50,515 bases of DNA from CAVVYA01 sp964577835. GTDB lineage: Bacteria > Pseudomonadota > Alphaproteobacteria > SMXQ01. The stretch lies in contig CAZOBN010000015.1 in assembly GCA_964577835.1 (NCBI GenBank), positions 1-50,515 on the forward strand. The letters run 5' to 3'. Of this stretch, positions 22,863-30,966 are shown piece after piece. The notes beneath the pieces are model-generated. The model had not been told where the DNA came from, searched no databases, and was given only the letters and a program-made list of their open reading frames with translations. Numbering within the stretch: position 1 is the first letter of the stretch; every line of letters begins with the position of its first letter. Position numbers and translations under genes: made by a program.

Positions 22863-23759
22863 CTAGGCTTTGTCCTCGCCGCCTCCGGCCGACAGCCGGC
22901 GAAATTCCGCACGGACCGCTCTCTGATCCAGATCGTCGAAGGACTTGACCGAATGGACGATCTTTTTCCCCATCCCGAGCAGGATCGCCGGACTGGCCGG
23001 CAGCCCTTTCCAGGCCAAGCCCATCGGTCGTCCCGCTGTCGCGAAATCATCCATCCTGAACCCCGCCGCGCGGACCATCATGCCGAAAATATGATCCTCG
23101 CCGAGGCTCGAATTTCGGAGCTCAGGTCTTTCGAGGAAACCGAGATGCCCGAATCGCTCGAGGCAGGCCTTGCTGTAGAACGTCGCGGCACCCAGGCAGT
23201 GCTCGCCCTCTTCATAGCCGTTTTGCCGAGCCAGCTTGCGCAAATGGCGGAGGAACCTGCATCGGCGCGGGCTCTTGAGCGCACCGATGACCGACGCCTC
23301 GGACCGCAGGATTTGCCTCGCCGGCGTAAAATCTCTTTCGAACCCGGTGCAGGTGATGCGGTAGCTCCCCAGGCAACCGACATCGGGATTCCGCGCGAAG
23401 AAGGCGATGGCTTCTTCATCCGCCCCGGATCCGATCAATAGAGCGTCGTCATCGAGGCGAAGCACGGCTTCGAAATCGTGGGTGTCGAGTACGACACGCC
23501 ATGCTTTCGAGAGATTGAAACACAGCCCGCCATAGAGAGGATTGGCTCGTGGATCGCCCTCGCATCTTATGAAATGGATTTCGCCGCCGCGGTGAATGGC
23601 AGCGTCGTCCAATCCGTTTCTCGTGTTGTCGACAATCGAAACTTTGCTGTCGGGGCGGCAATGCTCGAACACGCTACGCAACGTATCGTTGAGGAATGAT
23701 ATGTCCGTATCTGGGCCGACTGGGATCACAACGACGCATGGGAACCTGACCTTTTGCAT
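22863..23759 (-). CDS. Glycosyltransferase-like protein (GT-A, family 2-like)
   Basis: The 298-residue protein begins VRFPCVVVIPVGPDTDISFLNDTLRSVFEH, a GT-A opening. It has VSIVDNTRNGLDD, the metal-binding AVLRLDDDALLIG (D103-D105) and HCLGAATFYSKACLERFG. No membrane segment is evident. The pattern fits a nucleotide-sugar glycosyltransferase of the GT2 clan; the sugar is unknown. I chose ATG 23759; ATG 23792 is an alternative, and the frame further upstream is arginine-rich noise. It lies in the same orientation as the PEP-CTERM gene, with 231 bp between. Confidence 0.75.
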   Translation of the reverse strand: MQKVRFPCVVVIPVGPDTDISFLNDTLRSVFEHCRPDSKVSIVDNTRNGLDDAAIHRGGEIHFIRCEGDPRANPLYGGLCFNLSKAWRVVLDTHDFEAVLRLDDDALLIGSGADEEAIAFFARNPDVGCLGSYRITCTGFERDFTPARQILRSEASVIGALKSPRRCRFLRHLRKLARQNGYEEGEHCLGAATFYSKACLERFGHLGFLERPELRNSSLGEDHIFGMMVRAAGFRMDDFATAGRPMGLAWKGLPASPAILLGMGKKIVHSVKSFDDLDQRAVRAEFRRLSAGGGEDKA

Positions 23760-23792
23760 ATGGCTACCGTCCAAATTTCGATGTCCTTTCAT

Positions 23793-24675
23793 TCGCTGTT
23801 CTGTGATGTCCTTACATCCGATGTTCCATGATCGGCCTCGAGATGGCCGCGACATCTTAACGATGGGTTTGAGTAAGAGGTTGCGGGTGACTGAGCGGCG
23901 GAACACGAATCGCCGGTCCGCGCAAGGAACGATGGCACCGAATCGCTTGCTCGGTGCGCGCCACGGATCGACGCGCCTGGGTCCTTGGCGAGATGGGATG
24001 CGATCGCCTATTTTTTCCGCGGCGGCGGGATGTCGATATGGGTGGGCTGCGGCGCGGGCGGCGTGTCGTCGAGGTGCGGGGCCATGGGCGTGGCGGCGAA
24101 GCCGTCCTGCCACGCCCATGGTCGTCTCGATGCAAGTTGGCCGGCGACGGCGGGACCGCTGCGATGTTCCGGTCGATCGGTGCGCGGCGATAGCCCGGCA
24201 TGAACCGGATGGGAATTTTCACCGACTTGCCGCCCTCGCCCGATCGGATCGAATCGGACAGCGGCGACCAAAACCGGGCGATCCTGTTGTCCGGGACGTC
24301 GACCGCGGGCGTGGCTGCCAATCGGACAATCCGCTGCACGGCCATCCGATCGTCCCGCTGTTTTGCACGACCGAGGAGACGAGCGATGCGGACGCTGTCA
24401 TTCTCGCGCGGGATTTGCGCGCGCCGTGAAGCGGCCGGCGTCCGCCGAGCAGTGCCCGGCGTTCCTGGCGGCGGGACATCGACATGGCCGTGGCCAAAAG
24501 CGGATTGCGTCCGATCCCGAGTTGTTTCGGCGCGCGTTGCCCACCCAGCAGCAGAACTAGCTTGCCCCCCGCCTCGCTCCCCCCGCGGCCGCGATGCGGG
24601 ACTTGGCATGCTTTACCAATCCCCGGAAGCCCGTTAACGTGATGGACCAACCATCTTTCCGGGTTTCGTAGGGAC
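23793..24675. other. 0.88-kb gap without a recognisable gene
   Basis: Long frames exist on both strands, but they are arginine- and proline-rich and look like GC-driven noise. One minus-strand stretch near 24210-24400 reads IRSGEGGKSVKIPIRFMPG after a possible SP(L/P) segment, faintly like the end of a TonB C-terminal domain. It has no intact start or periplasmic part. If real, it is a decayed tonB-like relic. I annotate nothing here. Confidence 0.5.
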
Positions 24676-25701
24676 ATGGCGCGTCGTTTTCCTTGGGCTT
24701 CGCTTTCCGACGAGCAATTGCTGCAACTGCGCATCAAGGACCTCAAACTCACCATCGAAGGAACATGGCTCGAAGATCGCGTCCGCGAACTGCACCAGGA
24801 GTTGAGGCAGCGCGGGCTGCGCTTCAAGCCGCACGCCTGGATTTCCGACGAATGGTTCAGTCCCGACACCGCCCCGGGAATCGCCATTCCCTTCTATCTC
24901 GCCCATCCGCGCCTGATGCGCCTCGAGCGCAAGCAGATCGTCGACGTGGAAGGCGGCACCGTCGCGGAATGCATGCGCATCCTGCGCCATGAGGCCGGCC
25001 ATGCGCTGGCCACGGCCTATCGGCTGCAGCGACGCCGACGATGGCAGAGCCTGTTCGGCCGTTCCTCGACCCGCTATCCGCGCTACTACCGGCCCAACCC
25101 GGCGAGCAAGAATTTCGTTCAGCATCTCCCCTTATGGTATGCGCAGAGCCATCCCGACGAGGACTTCGCCGAGACCTTCGCCGTCTGGCTCAGGCCGCGC
25201 TCCGACTGGCGCAAGCGCTATGCCGATTGGCCGGCCCTCGAAAAGCTCGAATATGTCGACGAATTGATGGCCGGGATCGCCGGTGAGCGGCCGAAGACGA
25301 CCGTTCGGCGGCGGATCGATCCGTTGAGCCGCCTGACGCGAACGCTGGCCGAGCATTATGAAAGGAAGCGCGCGCTCTACCTCATCGAAGCGTCGAAGAC
25401 CTACGACAAGGATTTGCTCCGTATCTTCTCGCGCGACCCGCGGCATGCCCGCTCCATGGCGGCCTCCACCTTCATCCGCCGGAACCGCGCGCGGCTGCGG
25501 CCGCTGATTTCCGAATGGACCGGCGAATATCGATTGACGCTGGATTCGATCCTCGACGATATGATCGCGCGCTGCCGCGAACTGAAGCTGCGGGCCGTGG
25601 GTCCCAAGCGCCAGCTCCTGGCGGAATTCACCGTGCTGTTGACGGCCCAGACGGTGCATGAGCTCTACAAACCGTCGCGGAGGCAATGGTTCGCGCTATG
25701 A
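24676..25701 (+). CDS. Putative zinc-binding metallopeptidase (HEAGH type)
   Basis: The 341-residue protein has a gluzincin-like site: H105-E106-A-G-H109 (ILRHEAGHALATAYRL) and a downstream acidic segment HPDEDFAETFAVWL with E162 or E166 as probable third ligand. The N-terminus (LSDEQLLQLRIKDLKLTIEGTWLEDRVRELHQEL) is the conserved opening of the family annotated as putative zinc-binding metallopeptidase. No signal peptide. The stop overlaps the next start (ATGA), so it is coupled to the ATP-grasp ligase. Proteolysis is inferred; the target is unknown. Confidence 0.85.
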   Translation: MARRFPWASLSDEQLLQLRIKDLKLTIEGTWLEDRVRELHQELRQRGLRFKPHAWISDEWFSPDTAPGIAIPFYLAHPRLMRLERKQIVDVEGGTVAECMRILRHEAGHALATAYRLQRRRRWQSLFGRSSTRYPRYYRPNPASKNFVQHLPLWYAQSHPDEDFAETFAVWLRPRSDWRKRYADWPALEKLEYVDELMAGIAGERPKTTVRRRIDPLSRLTRTLAEHYERKRALYLIEASKTYDKDLLRIFSRDPRHARSMAASTFIRRNRARLRPLISEWTGEYRLTLDSILDDMIARCRELKLRAVGPKRQLLAEFTVLLTAQTVHELYKPSRRQWFAL

Positions 25702-26723
25702 AGCGGCTTCGCGTTCTGGTGCTGATGCACCCGGACCTCGTTCCCCCGGACTCGCTCAAGGGGTATAGCGAACAGGAAATCTATGTCTGGAAGACGGAAT
25801 ACGACGTGGTCACCACGTTGCGCGCCGCCGGACACGAGGTGCGGCCGCTCGGCGTGCAGCACGAGCTGAAGCCGGTTCGCGACGCCATCGAGGAGTGGAA
25901 GCCGGACGCGGTCTTCAACCTGCTCGAGGAATTCCACGGCGAAACGGCCTACGATCAGAACGTCGCGAGCTATCTCGAACTGCTGCGCATTCCCTACACG
26001 GGCTGCAATCCGCGCGGCATGATGCTGTCGCGCGGCAAGGACCTGTCGAAGAAGCTGCTGACGTTCCACCGCATCCCCGCGCCGAATTTCGCGGTCTTCC
26101 GCAAGGGACACCGCGTGCGGCGCCGGGCGTCCCTCAAGCTGCCGCTGATCGTCAAAAGCCTCGACGAGCATTCGTCCCTCGGCATCGCCCAGGCATCGGT
26201 GGTCGACAGCGACGAGAAGCTCGCCGAACGCGTCGCCTTCATCCACGAGCGGATCGGTAGCGACGCCATCGCCGAGCAATATATCGAAGGCCGAGAGCTG
26301 TATGTCGGCGTGCTGGGCAACCAGCGCCTGCGCGTCTTGCCGATTTGGGAGCTCGAATTCGGCAACTTGGCGCAAGGCACGCGTCCCATCGCCACCGAAC
26401 GGGCCAAGCACGATGTCGATTATCAGGAGCGCCGCCAGATCCTCCAAGGTCCGGCCAAGGACCTCACGCCGGAGTTGCGCGCGCTGATCAACCGCACCGC
26501 CAAGCGCATCTGCTGGACCCTGGCGCTCGACGGATACGTGCGCATCGATTTCCGCCTGTCGAACGAGGGCGTGCCTTATTTTCTCGAAGCCAATCCCAAT
26601 CCCGAGATCGCGCAGAGCCAGGAATTCGCCCAGGCGGCGGTGCACGACGGGCTGTCCTACGCCAAGCTGCTGCATCGCATCCTGGACTTGGCGATCAAGC
26701 GGCAAGCCGCCAAGGACGTCTGA
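25698..26723 (+). CDS. ATP-grasp ligase, D-alanine-D-alanine ligase-like
   Basis: The 341-residue protein starts RLRVLVLMHPDLVPPD and has the ATP-grasp elements: LPLIVKSLDEHSSLGIA (nucleotide-binding lysine), EQYIEGRELYVGVLG and FLEANPNPEIAQ (metal-binding E and N). GYVRIDFRL precedes the last. It lacks the usual context of a wall Ddl. Pairing with the HEAGH peptidase suggests it forms or modifies a peptide or amide bond in a small pathway. I start at ATG 25698 (ATGA overlap); ATG 25686 has GGAGG too close to it. Confidence 0.87.
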   Translation: MKRLRVLVLMHPDLVPPDSLKGYSEQEIYVWKTEYDVVTTLRAAGHEVRPLGVQHELKPVRDAIEEWKPDAVFNLLEEFHGETAYDQNVASYLELLRIPYTGCNPRGMMLSRGKDLSKKLLTFHRIPAPNFAVFRKGHRVRRRASLKLPLIVKSLDEHSSLGIAQASVVDSDEKLAERVAFIHERIGSDAIAEQYIEGRELYVGVLGNQRLRVLPIWELEFGNLAQGTRPIATERAKHDVDYQERRQILQGPAKDLTPELRALINRTAKRICWTLALDGYVRIDFRLSNEGVPYFLEANPNPEIAQSQEFAQAAVHDGLSYAKLLHRILDLAIKRQAAKDV

Positions 26724-26825
26724 CCGTGTCCCCAAATTGGTCGGCGGACGCCTCAGTTTCTGAGAGAACTGAGCGTGTGGTAGGCGGCCTGAAGATGTGA
26801 ATAGGGGCATCGCCGGGGCGAAAAG

Positions 26826-27800
26826 ATGACGAAGAAAACAACCAAGAAAAAGAAGTCGGCGCCGTCCGCACCAGCGGATGAATGCGTCGTGCCGCCGGCA
26901 TTGCCCAAAGCGGAATTGCAAAAACTACTGTTTAGGCATTCAGAGGACGAGGCCCGGCAGATCAGGGAATACGTCGAGTGGCAGGCCCACGGAGAAGAAT
27001 CGGTTCTCCATGCGGAGAAGGTCGCAAGCGAGCGCGTCTTCGGCCGTGACTACGACGTGTGGGACGTCCACACCGATAAAGAACGCTGGTGGGTCGTAAC
27101 CAATCCGACCAACCTCTATTCCCAGACGCTGATGCCCAGTCTGGACTACACCCTCTCCTTTCACATCGGGCTCATGGCGCGGGTCGCGGCTCGCCGCCAA
27201 CCTGAAGGGGGCGAAGCTGAACAGGAGTTCTTGCTCGTCACTAACCGGAAACTGATCCAGGCCGGCGAAGCGTTCGACAAAGCCGATGAAGCCGAAGAAT
27301 TCCAAGCCGTGGGAATGCGGTGCAGGGAATGTCTTCTGACACTGGTTCGTGAGCTGACGGAGGGAAGCGATCTTGTGGAAGAAGGCGACCTACCCAAAGC
27401 AGCGGACTTCCCTGCTTGGAATGAGCGAATCGCCGACGCCATAGCACCGGGAGACCCTGCGGAATACGTTCGCGGTTACGTGAAGACCACGGGAGAGCGT
27501 GCTTGGCGGTTGGTCAACTGGCTGACCCATGCGCGCAATGCGACCAGAGACGATGCGGAACTCGCCTTGAGCGTGACTTCGCACGTTATGAACAACTATG
27601 CGCTAGCGGTCCTGAAGCGAAAGGTCGCCGCACCCGAGAGGTGCGAGCGATGCAAGTCGTACAAGATCATTGTGGTCTGGCGTCCTGACCTCGGACCAAC
27701 CGGGCTCTATGTCCCGCGTTGTAATGCGTGCGGGGCGGAGAAGTGGCCTACTAGGCCACGACGGCGCAAGTCCACCAATGCACGTCCACCGCGCCAATAG
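26826..27800 (+). CDS. Unknown protein with C-terminal zinc ribbon
   Basis: The 324-residue protein has a lysine-rich start (MTKKTTKKKKSAPS). A mainly helical middle follows, including DYDVWDVHTDKERWWVVTNPTNLYSQ and EFQAVGMRCRECLLTLVREL. The C-terminus has two CxxC pairs, CERCKSYKI and PRCNACG, forming a zinc ribbon, then a basic tail. I do not recognise the family by name; similar proteins occur in accessory islands. Codon use is less GC-biased than the backbone. A small stem CTCAGTT/AACTGAG (26752-26773) separates it from the ligase gene. Confidence 0.8.
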   Translation: MTKKTTKKKKSAPSAPADECVVPPALPKAELQKLLFRHSEDEARQIREYVEWQAHGEESVLHAEKVASERVFGRDYDVWDVHTDKERWWVVTNPTNLYSQTLMPSLDYTLSFHIGLMARVAARRQPEGGEAEQEFLLVTNRKLIQAGEAFDKADEAEEFQAVGMRCRECLLTLVRELTEGSDLVEEGDLPKAADFPAWNERIADAIAPGDPAEYVRGYVKTTGERAWRLVNWLTHARNATRDDAELALSVTSHVMNNYALAVLKRKVAAPERCERCKSYKIIVVWRPDLGPTGLYVPRCNACGAEKWPTRPRRRKSTNARPPRQ

Positions 27801-27944
27801 CTCTTTCGAGATCGTGCCCCTTGTCGTGGTGTAGGAGCGGGCCGCGACCGACGATGATGAGCACTATATCTACGCCATAGCACTATGAGAAACTATAAGG
27901 GTAGGAAGCCTATGTGTGCCGCTCCCATCTTGACGCGCGTCGTC

Positions 27945-28391
27945 TCACGATCGTGATAGCCACCGTTTTAGTTCGGCGTTCCGCCTTCGATATCGATCAC
28001 TCCGCTCCATCCTCCTAGCGACCGTCCTCTCGGCATCTGGGTACGCTTCGGCAACGCGCTCGTTAGGCATACCAAGACGGTCGGCTATGAATTGAATGAG
28101 CTGAATGTCGGCTTCCTTCCTCGCGTTAGCCTCTGCTTCAAAGTAGCGGCCCTCGGCTCGCTTTTTTGGAGTGTCCGGCCAGTCAAAGAGGATAACCGGG
28201 CCGAAATAGAAAGGGAAAAGCGCCCGCCGCCGGTCGGGCGTATGTGGTTGGATTGATTGAGGTTTTGCGCCACCCGCCGAACACCCCCTGCTGTCCGTTT
28301 CCGCCAAAACGTCAATGATATCAATGATCCGAGCGCCGGCCGCCGCGATGCAGGCTTCTGCGGTTGCGGTTTGTACCGAAGGGTGGTACAT
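27945..28391 (-). CDS. Possible hypothetical protein, weak
   Basis: The frame gives 148 residues. The second half (EAEANARKEADIQLIQFIADRLGMPNERVAEAYPDAERTVARRMERSDRYRRRN) looks like a real helical protein. The start is doubtful: the ATG at 28391 overlaps the palindrome proposed as the HigA operator, and there is no ribosome site. Either it uses another start, or it is a decayed gene of the island. No family recognised. Confidence 0.35.
   Translation of the reverse strand: MYHPSVQTATAEACIAAAGARIIDIIDVLAETDSRGCSAGGAKPQSIQPHTPDRRRALFPFYFGPVILFDWPDTPKKRAEGRYFEAEANARKEADIQLIQFIADRLGMPNERVAEAYPDAERTVARRMERSDRYRRRNAELKRWLSRS
28372..28390 (+). promoter_or_regulatory. Palindromic operator of higBA
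   Basis: TGTACC-N7-GGTACA is a perfect 6-bp inverted repeat, 24 nt upstream of the higB start. HigA-type antitoxins bind inverted repeats of about this form over their own promoter. The assignment rests on symmetry and position. Confidence 0.55.
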
Positions 28392-28414
28392 AGATACACA
28401 GACGGAGCCGCCGC

Positions 28415-28711
28415 ATGATCGTAAGCTTTCGAGACGAGTGGCTACGCGCCTTCTTTGTCGAGGACACGCGGTCGCGGCGCATCCCGTCCGATCTTGAAAG
28501 CCGGCTCTTCCGCAAACTCCAGATGATCGACGACGCGACGACCGATCAGGACTTGCGGGTGCCGCCCAGCAATCATTTCGAGAAGCTGCGCGGTAACCTG
28601 GCGGGCTTCCACTCGATCCGCGTCAACAACCAGTGGCGGCTGATTTTCCGGTGGGATGGCAGCCGCGGAGAGGCAGAGGGCGTCTATCTCGACGACCACA
28701 GTTACAGATGA
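28415..28711 (+). CDS. higB: HigB-type RelE/ParE-superfamily toxin
   Basis: The 98-residue protein begins MIVSFRDEWLRAFFVED and contains RLFRKLQMIDDATTDQDLRVPPSNHFEKLRGNLAGFHSIRVNNQWRLIFRW. That is the fingerprint of HigB/plasmid maintenance killer toxins, ribosome-dependent mRNA nucleases. The toxin gene precedes its antitoxin, the usual HigBA order. GGAG lies 7 nt before the ATG, and the stop overlaps a possible antitoxin start (ATGA). Confidence 0.93.
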   Translation: MIVSFRDEWLRAFFVEDTRSRRIPSDLESRLFRKLQMIDDATTDQDLRVPPSNHFEKLRGNLAGFHSIRVNNQWRLIFRWDGSRGEAEGVYLDDHSYR

Positions 28712-28719
28712 GGCGAATC

Positions 28720-29028
28720 ATGCTGACAACGAAGCGCAAGCCGGCCACGGTCGGCGAGATTCTGGTCGAGGAGTTCATGCAGCCGATGGGGCTGACCCAG
28801 GCTGCGCTGGCCGAGGCGATGGGCGTTCAGCGCAAGCACGTCAACGAACTGTGCAACGAGCGTCGCACCGTGACCGCAGCGACTGCCCTCATCCTCGCCC
28901 GCGTGTTCGGCAACAGCCCGGATTTCTGGCTGAACGCGCAGCGGCGCAGCGATCTGTGGGAAGCGATGCACTCGCCCCGCGAACGCGAGCGGATCGCACG
29001 TGCGCGACCACTGACAGCCGCCGCATGA
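28720..29028 (+). CDS. higA: HigA-type antitoxin with XRE helix-turn-helix
   Basis: The 102-residue protein has TVGEILVEEFMQPMGLTQAALAEAMGVQRKHVNELCNERRTVT, the HigA HTH, followed by LILARVFGNSPDFWLNAQRRSDLW, the family's dimer and toxin-contact part. ATG 28720 has GAGG 6 nt upstream; ATG 28708, overlapping the higB stop, would add four residues. It neutralises HigB and represses the operon, probably at 28372-28390. Its stop overlaps the next gene start (ATGA). Confidence 0.94.
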   Translation: MLTTKRKPATVGEILVEEFMQPMGLTQAALAEAMGVQRKHVNELCNERRTVTAATALILARVFGNSPDFWLNAQRRSDLWEAMHSPRERERIARARPLTAAA

Positions 29029-29387
29029 GCCTTGCCGTCGTCACACCCGCGCTGCCGGAAGCCGCCGTCCTCCTGTATTTGCACGCTACGCTACGAAGCG
29101 TGGTCTGGCGTAGAGATGGGCTATTCTACCGGGTGCCCGCTTCGGCGATTCTTGCGGGATGTCCCGCGCGTCCCGCAAGCACCAGCTCTCGGCCTCAGAG
29201 CAGCTTCACCAATTGCTCGGCAAGCCGTGGCCCTTTCCCGGCCGGCCGCCCGCCGAAGCATGATCTTTCGGAATGGACCGTCACCGACGACTGGCCCGAG
29301 CGCGTGCCGGTCACGCAGGCCGAGATCGACGTGTTCGAGGCATGGTTCGGCGACCTTTTCGACGAGCAGTTCGGGCCATGTCGATGA
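29025..29387 (+). CDS. Small island protein of unknown function coupled to higA
   Basis: The 120-residue protein starts in the ATGA overlap with higA. Its C-terminal half SEWTVTDDWPERVPVTQAEIDVFEAWFGDLFDEQFGP looks conserved, and similar small proteins precede recombinase genes in alphaproteobacterial mobile elements. The N-terminal half (LPEAAVLLYLHATLRSVVWRRDGLFYRVPAS) is also of that type. No domain can be named. The recombinase relic follows at once, so this is probably a surviving gene of that element. Confidence 0.6.
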   Translation: MSLAVVTPALPEAAVLLYLHATLRSVVWRRDGLFYRVPASAILAGCPARPASTSSRPQSSFTNCSASRGPFPAGRPPKHDLSEWTVTDDWPERVPVTQAEIDVFEAWFGDLFDEQFGPCR

Positions 29388-29401
29388 TGTGAGGAGTTCT
29401 C

Positions 29402-29990
29402 AGCCATGCCCGCGTCGTCAGCGGCCCAACCCTCCTTACCGGCATTTGCTTCTGCGCCGACTGCGGAGGCGCGATGACGCTCCGCACCGGCAAGGGCGGG
29501 CGCTATCGTTACTACACCTGTTCGATCAAGGCTCGGCAGGGCGAGACCGACTTGTGCCTCAAGCGGCTCTATGACGCCATCGAGACCGGGCGTCGCCGAT
29601 CTGAACGCCCCGGCGCTGACAGAGCGCATCGCCGGTCTCAAGGCTACTCGGGATCAAGCGCAGGTCGATGCCGCGCGCGGCCGCCACGCTGGAAAGCTCA
29701 GGACAGGCGATCCCCCCAGCCATGCTCAGGAAATTCGCCCGCACCGCCCGCGCGCGCGTGCGGATCGACGGTGGCGGATATCGCCGCAACCACTACGGGC
29801 GCTGGCCCAGCGCATCGAGGTCGCGGATGGCGAGGTCCGCATCATGGGATCGAAGGGCGACCTGCTCAGGACGCTCGCCGCCGCCTCGGGCGTGAAATCG
29901 GCGGCTGGTGGCGTTCGCAGTTCTGTTCTGAATTGGCGGAGGGGGTGGGATTCGAACCCCCCGAGCGCGCGTGGCGCGCTCACCCCTTAA
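29402..29990 (+). pseudogene. Remnant of a large serine recombinase (C-terminal part)
   Basis: SGPTLLTGICFCADCGGAMTLRTGKGGRYRYYTCSIKARQG is the zinc beta-ribbon domain of large serine recombinases. It runs directly into LCLKRLYDAIETG, normally dozens of residues further on, so an internal deletion has occurred. The rest (LNAPALTERIAGLKATRDQAQ, then GQAIPPAMLRKFARTARARVRIDGGGYRR, then LAQRIEVADGEVRIMGSKGDLLRTL) alternates between two other frames, showing at least three frameshifts. The catalytic N-terminal domain is missing. The last frame reads through a tRNA-Ser 3'-end copy and stops at 29990. Confidence 0.85.
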
Positions 29991-30059
29991 GTCTGTGGGT
30001 TCGAAACCCACCACCGCGCGCGCGAGAGGAAATTGGCGGAGGGGGTGGGATTCGAACCC
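29931..30059. repeat. Direct repeats of the tRNA-Ser 3' end (att-like)
   Basis: AATTGGCGGAGGGGGTGGGA and the following TTCGAACCC occur identically at 29931-29959 and 30031-30059, exactly 100 bp apart. The second copy is the true 3' end of tRNA-Ser. A 3'-end duplicate beside a tRNA is the usual trace of integration by a mobile element. Between them a plus-strand hairpin GTGGGTTCGAAACCCAC looks like a tRNA T-arm. Confidence 0.8.
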
Positions 30060-30123
30060 ACGGTGAGCTTGCACCCACGCCGGTTTTCAAGACCGGTGCC
30101 TTAAACCGCTCGGCCACCCCTCC
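30034..30123 (-). tRNA. tRNA-Ser (anticodon UGA)
   Basis: The 90-nt gene has acceptor GGAGGGG/CCCCTCC, D-arm GGCCGAGCGGTTTAAGGC, anticodon stem CCGGT-CTTGAAA-ACCGG with TGA at 30087-30089, a long variable arm (CGTGGGTGCAAGCTCACC) and T-arm GTGGGTTCGAATCCCAC. It ends in an encoded GCCA. The long variable arm confirms serine. Confidence 0.97.
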
Positions 30124-30225
30124 AGCGGAGCGCGATGCGCCCCGGGCGGCCCAGTAACTAGAGGGTTTGATCGGCGACGGCAAGCGGCACCCAGCGCGTC
30201 GTCCGCCCGGCAATGGCGGACGCGC

Positions 30226-30636
30226 TCAACCCCGGTGGAGTGCCCACAGGGTGACGATGGCCGCGAGAATGACGAAGCCGAGCCGCACCGCGATCATCCG
30301 GATGAATTCACCGTCGATCATCGGATGGACCGATGGCGGCTCGCTCGGCGATTCCCGTTCGGAATGGGCGCTCGCCCCCGACGCAGCCGTGGACCAGCCC
30401 GCGGGCGCTCCGGGTTGCCGGGTCTCATGGGAATAGCGGTAGACCACGCGGGATGCGAATTGTCCGGAGCTGTTCTGGTAGCTCTCCGCCGTGACCCGGA
30501 TGCCGGAATACTTCAGCGTGCGGCGCAGGCGGACGGCCTCGGCGATGGCCTCGTTCGCGTCCTCGAACGCTCCCAGCGTGCGCCAGCGCCCTTTGGCGCA
30601 AGCATGAATTTCGAAAATCGTCTCGCTAGCAGGCAT
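30226..30636 (-). CDS. Small protein with C-terminal membrane anchor
   Basis: The 136-residue protein has a soluble N-terminal domain (IFEIHACAKGRWRTLGAFEDANEAIAEAVRLRRTLKYSGIRVTAESY), a low-complexity linker and one C-terminal segment FIRMIAVRLGFVILAAIVTLWAL. Proteins with an E-I-H-x...GRW-x-L opening of this kind are common in alphaproteobacteria, but unnamed. It is likely tail-anchored in the inner membrane with the N-terminal domain in the cytoplasm. It lies 102 bp from tRNA-Ser. Confidence 0.7.
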   Translation of the reverse strand: MPASETIFEIHACAKGRWRTLGAFEDANEAIAEAVRLRRTLKYSGIRVTAESYQNSSGQFASRVVYRYSHETRQPGAPAGWSTAASGASAHSERESPSEPPSVHPMIDGEFIRMIAVRLGFVILAAIVTLWALHRG

Positions 30637-30966
30637 GATCGCAACCCCGCATCACAAGCACGACGCTAATTTTTCTAAAATTATGGCCTTGTCATTCGCC
30701 TGTTCAATTTTTTAAATTTTGAATTAGCGGCGAATTCTATTCAACTTTTTGGCTTTTTAAATTGCGCCCGGGACGTTCGAATTGTTCGATCCCCGCGTGC
30801 TGTCCCCGAGATAACCGAGTCGATATTGCGGGGTACTGGTCCCCTGCCGATCCGCCCCGCGTTTACCTGAACGAAGCGCCCGGCGGCGGCACTCAGTGGG
30901 CGCCAGGATCGGGTCTAGGCACAGGCGGCGACGCTCAGCGACGAATCGCGCGTGGCCCGTTTCCCA
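30637..30966. other. 330-bp gap with an A/T-rich promoter-like tract
   Basis: Bases 30668-30765 are strongly A/T-rich for this genome (AATTTTTCTAAAATTATGG, TTCAATTTTTTAAATTTTG). They lie upstream of the minus-strand gene starting at 30636. The rest is GC-rich with no credible frame. Confidence 0.5.

Noticed and set aside
24210..24420. Possible TonB C-terminal domain relic on the minus strand
   Set aside because: Only a faint match (SP-L pattern and VKIPIRF) with no start, linker or membrane segment. Too weak to annotate.
29571..29990. A separate 139-codon protein downstream of higBA
   Set aside because: Its sequence is one of three frames of the decayed serine recombinase, and its tail is antisense to a tRNA-Ser 3'-end copy.
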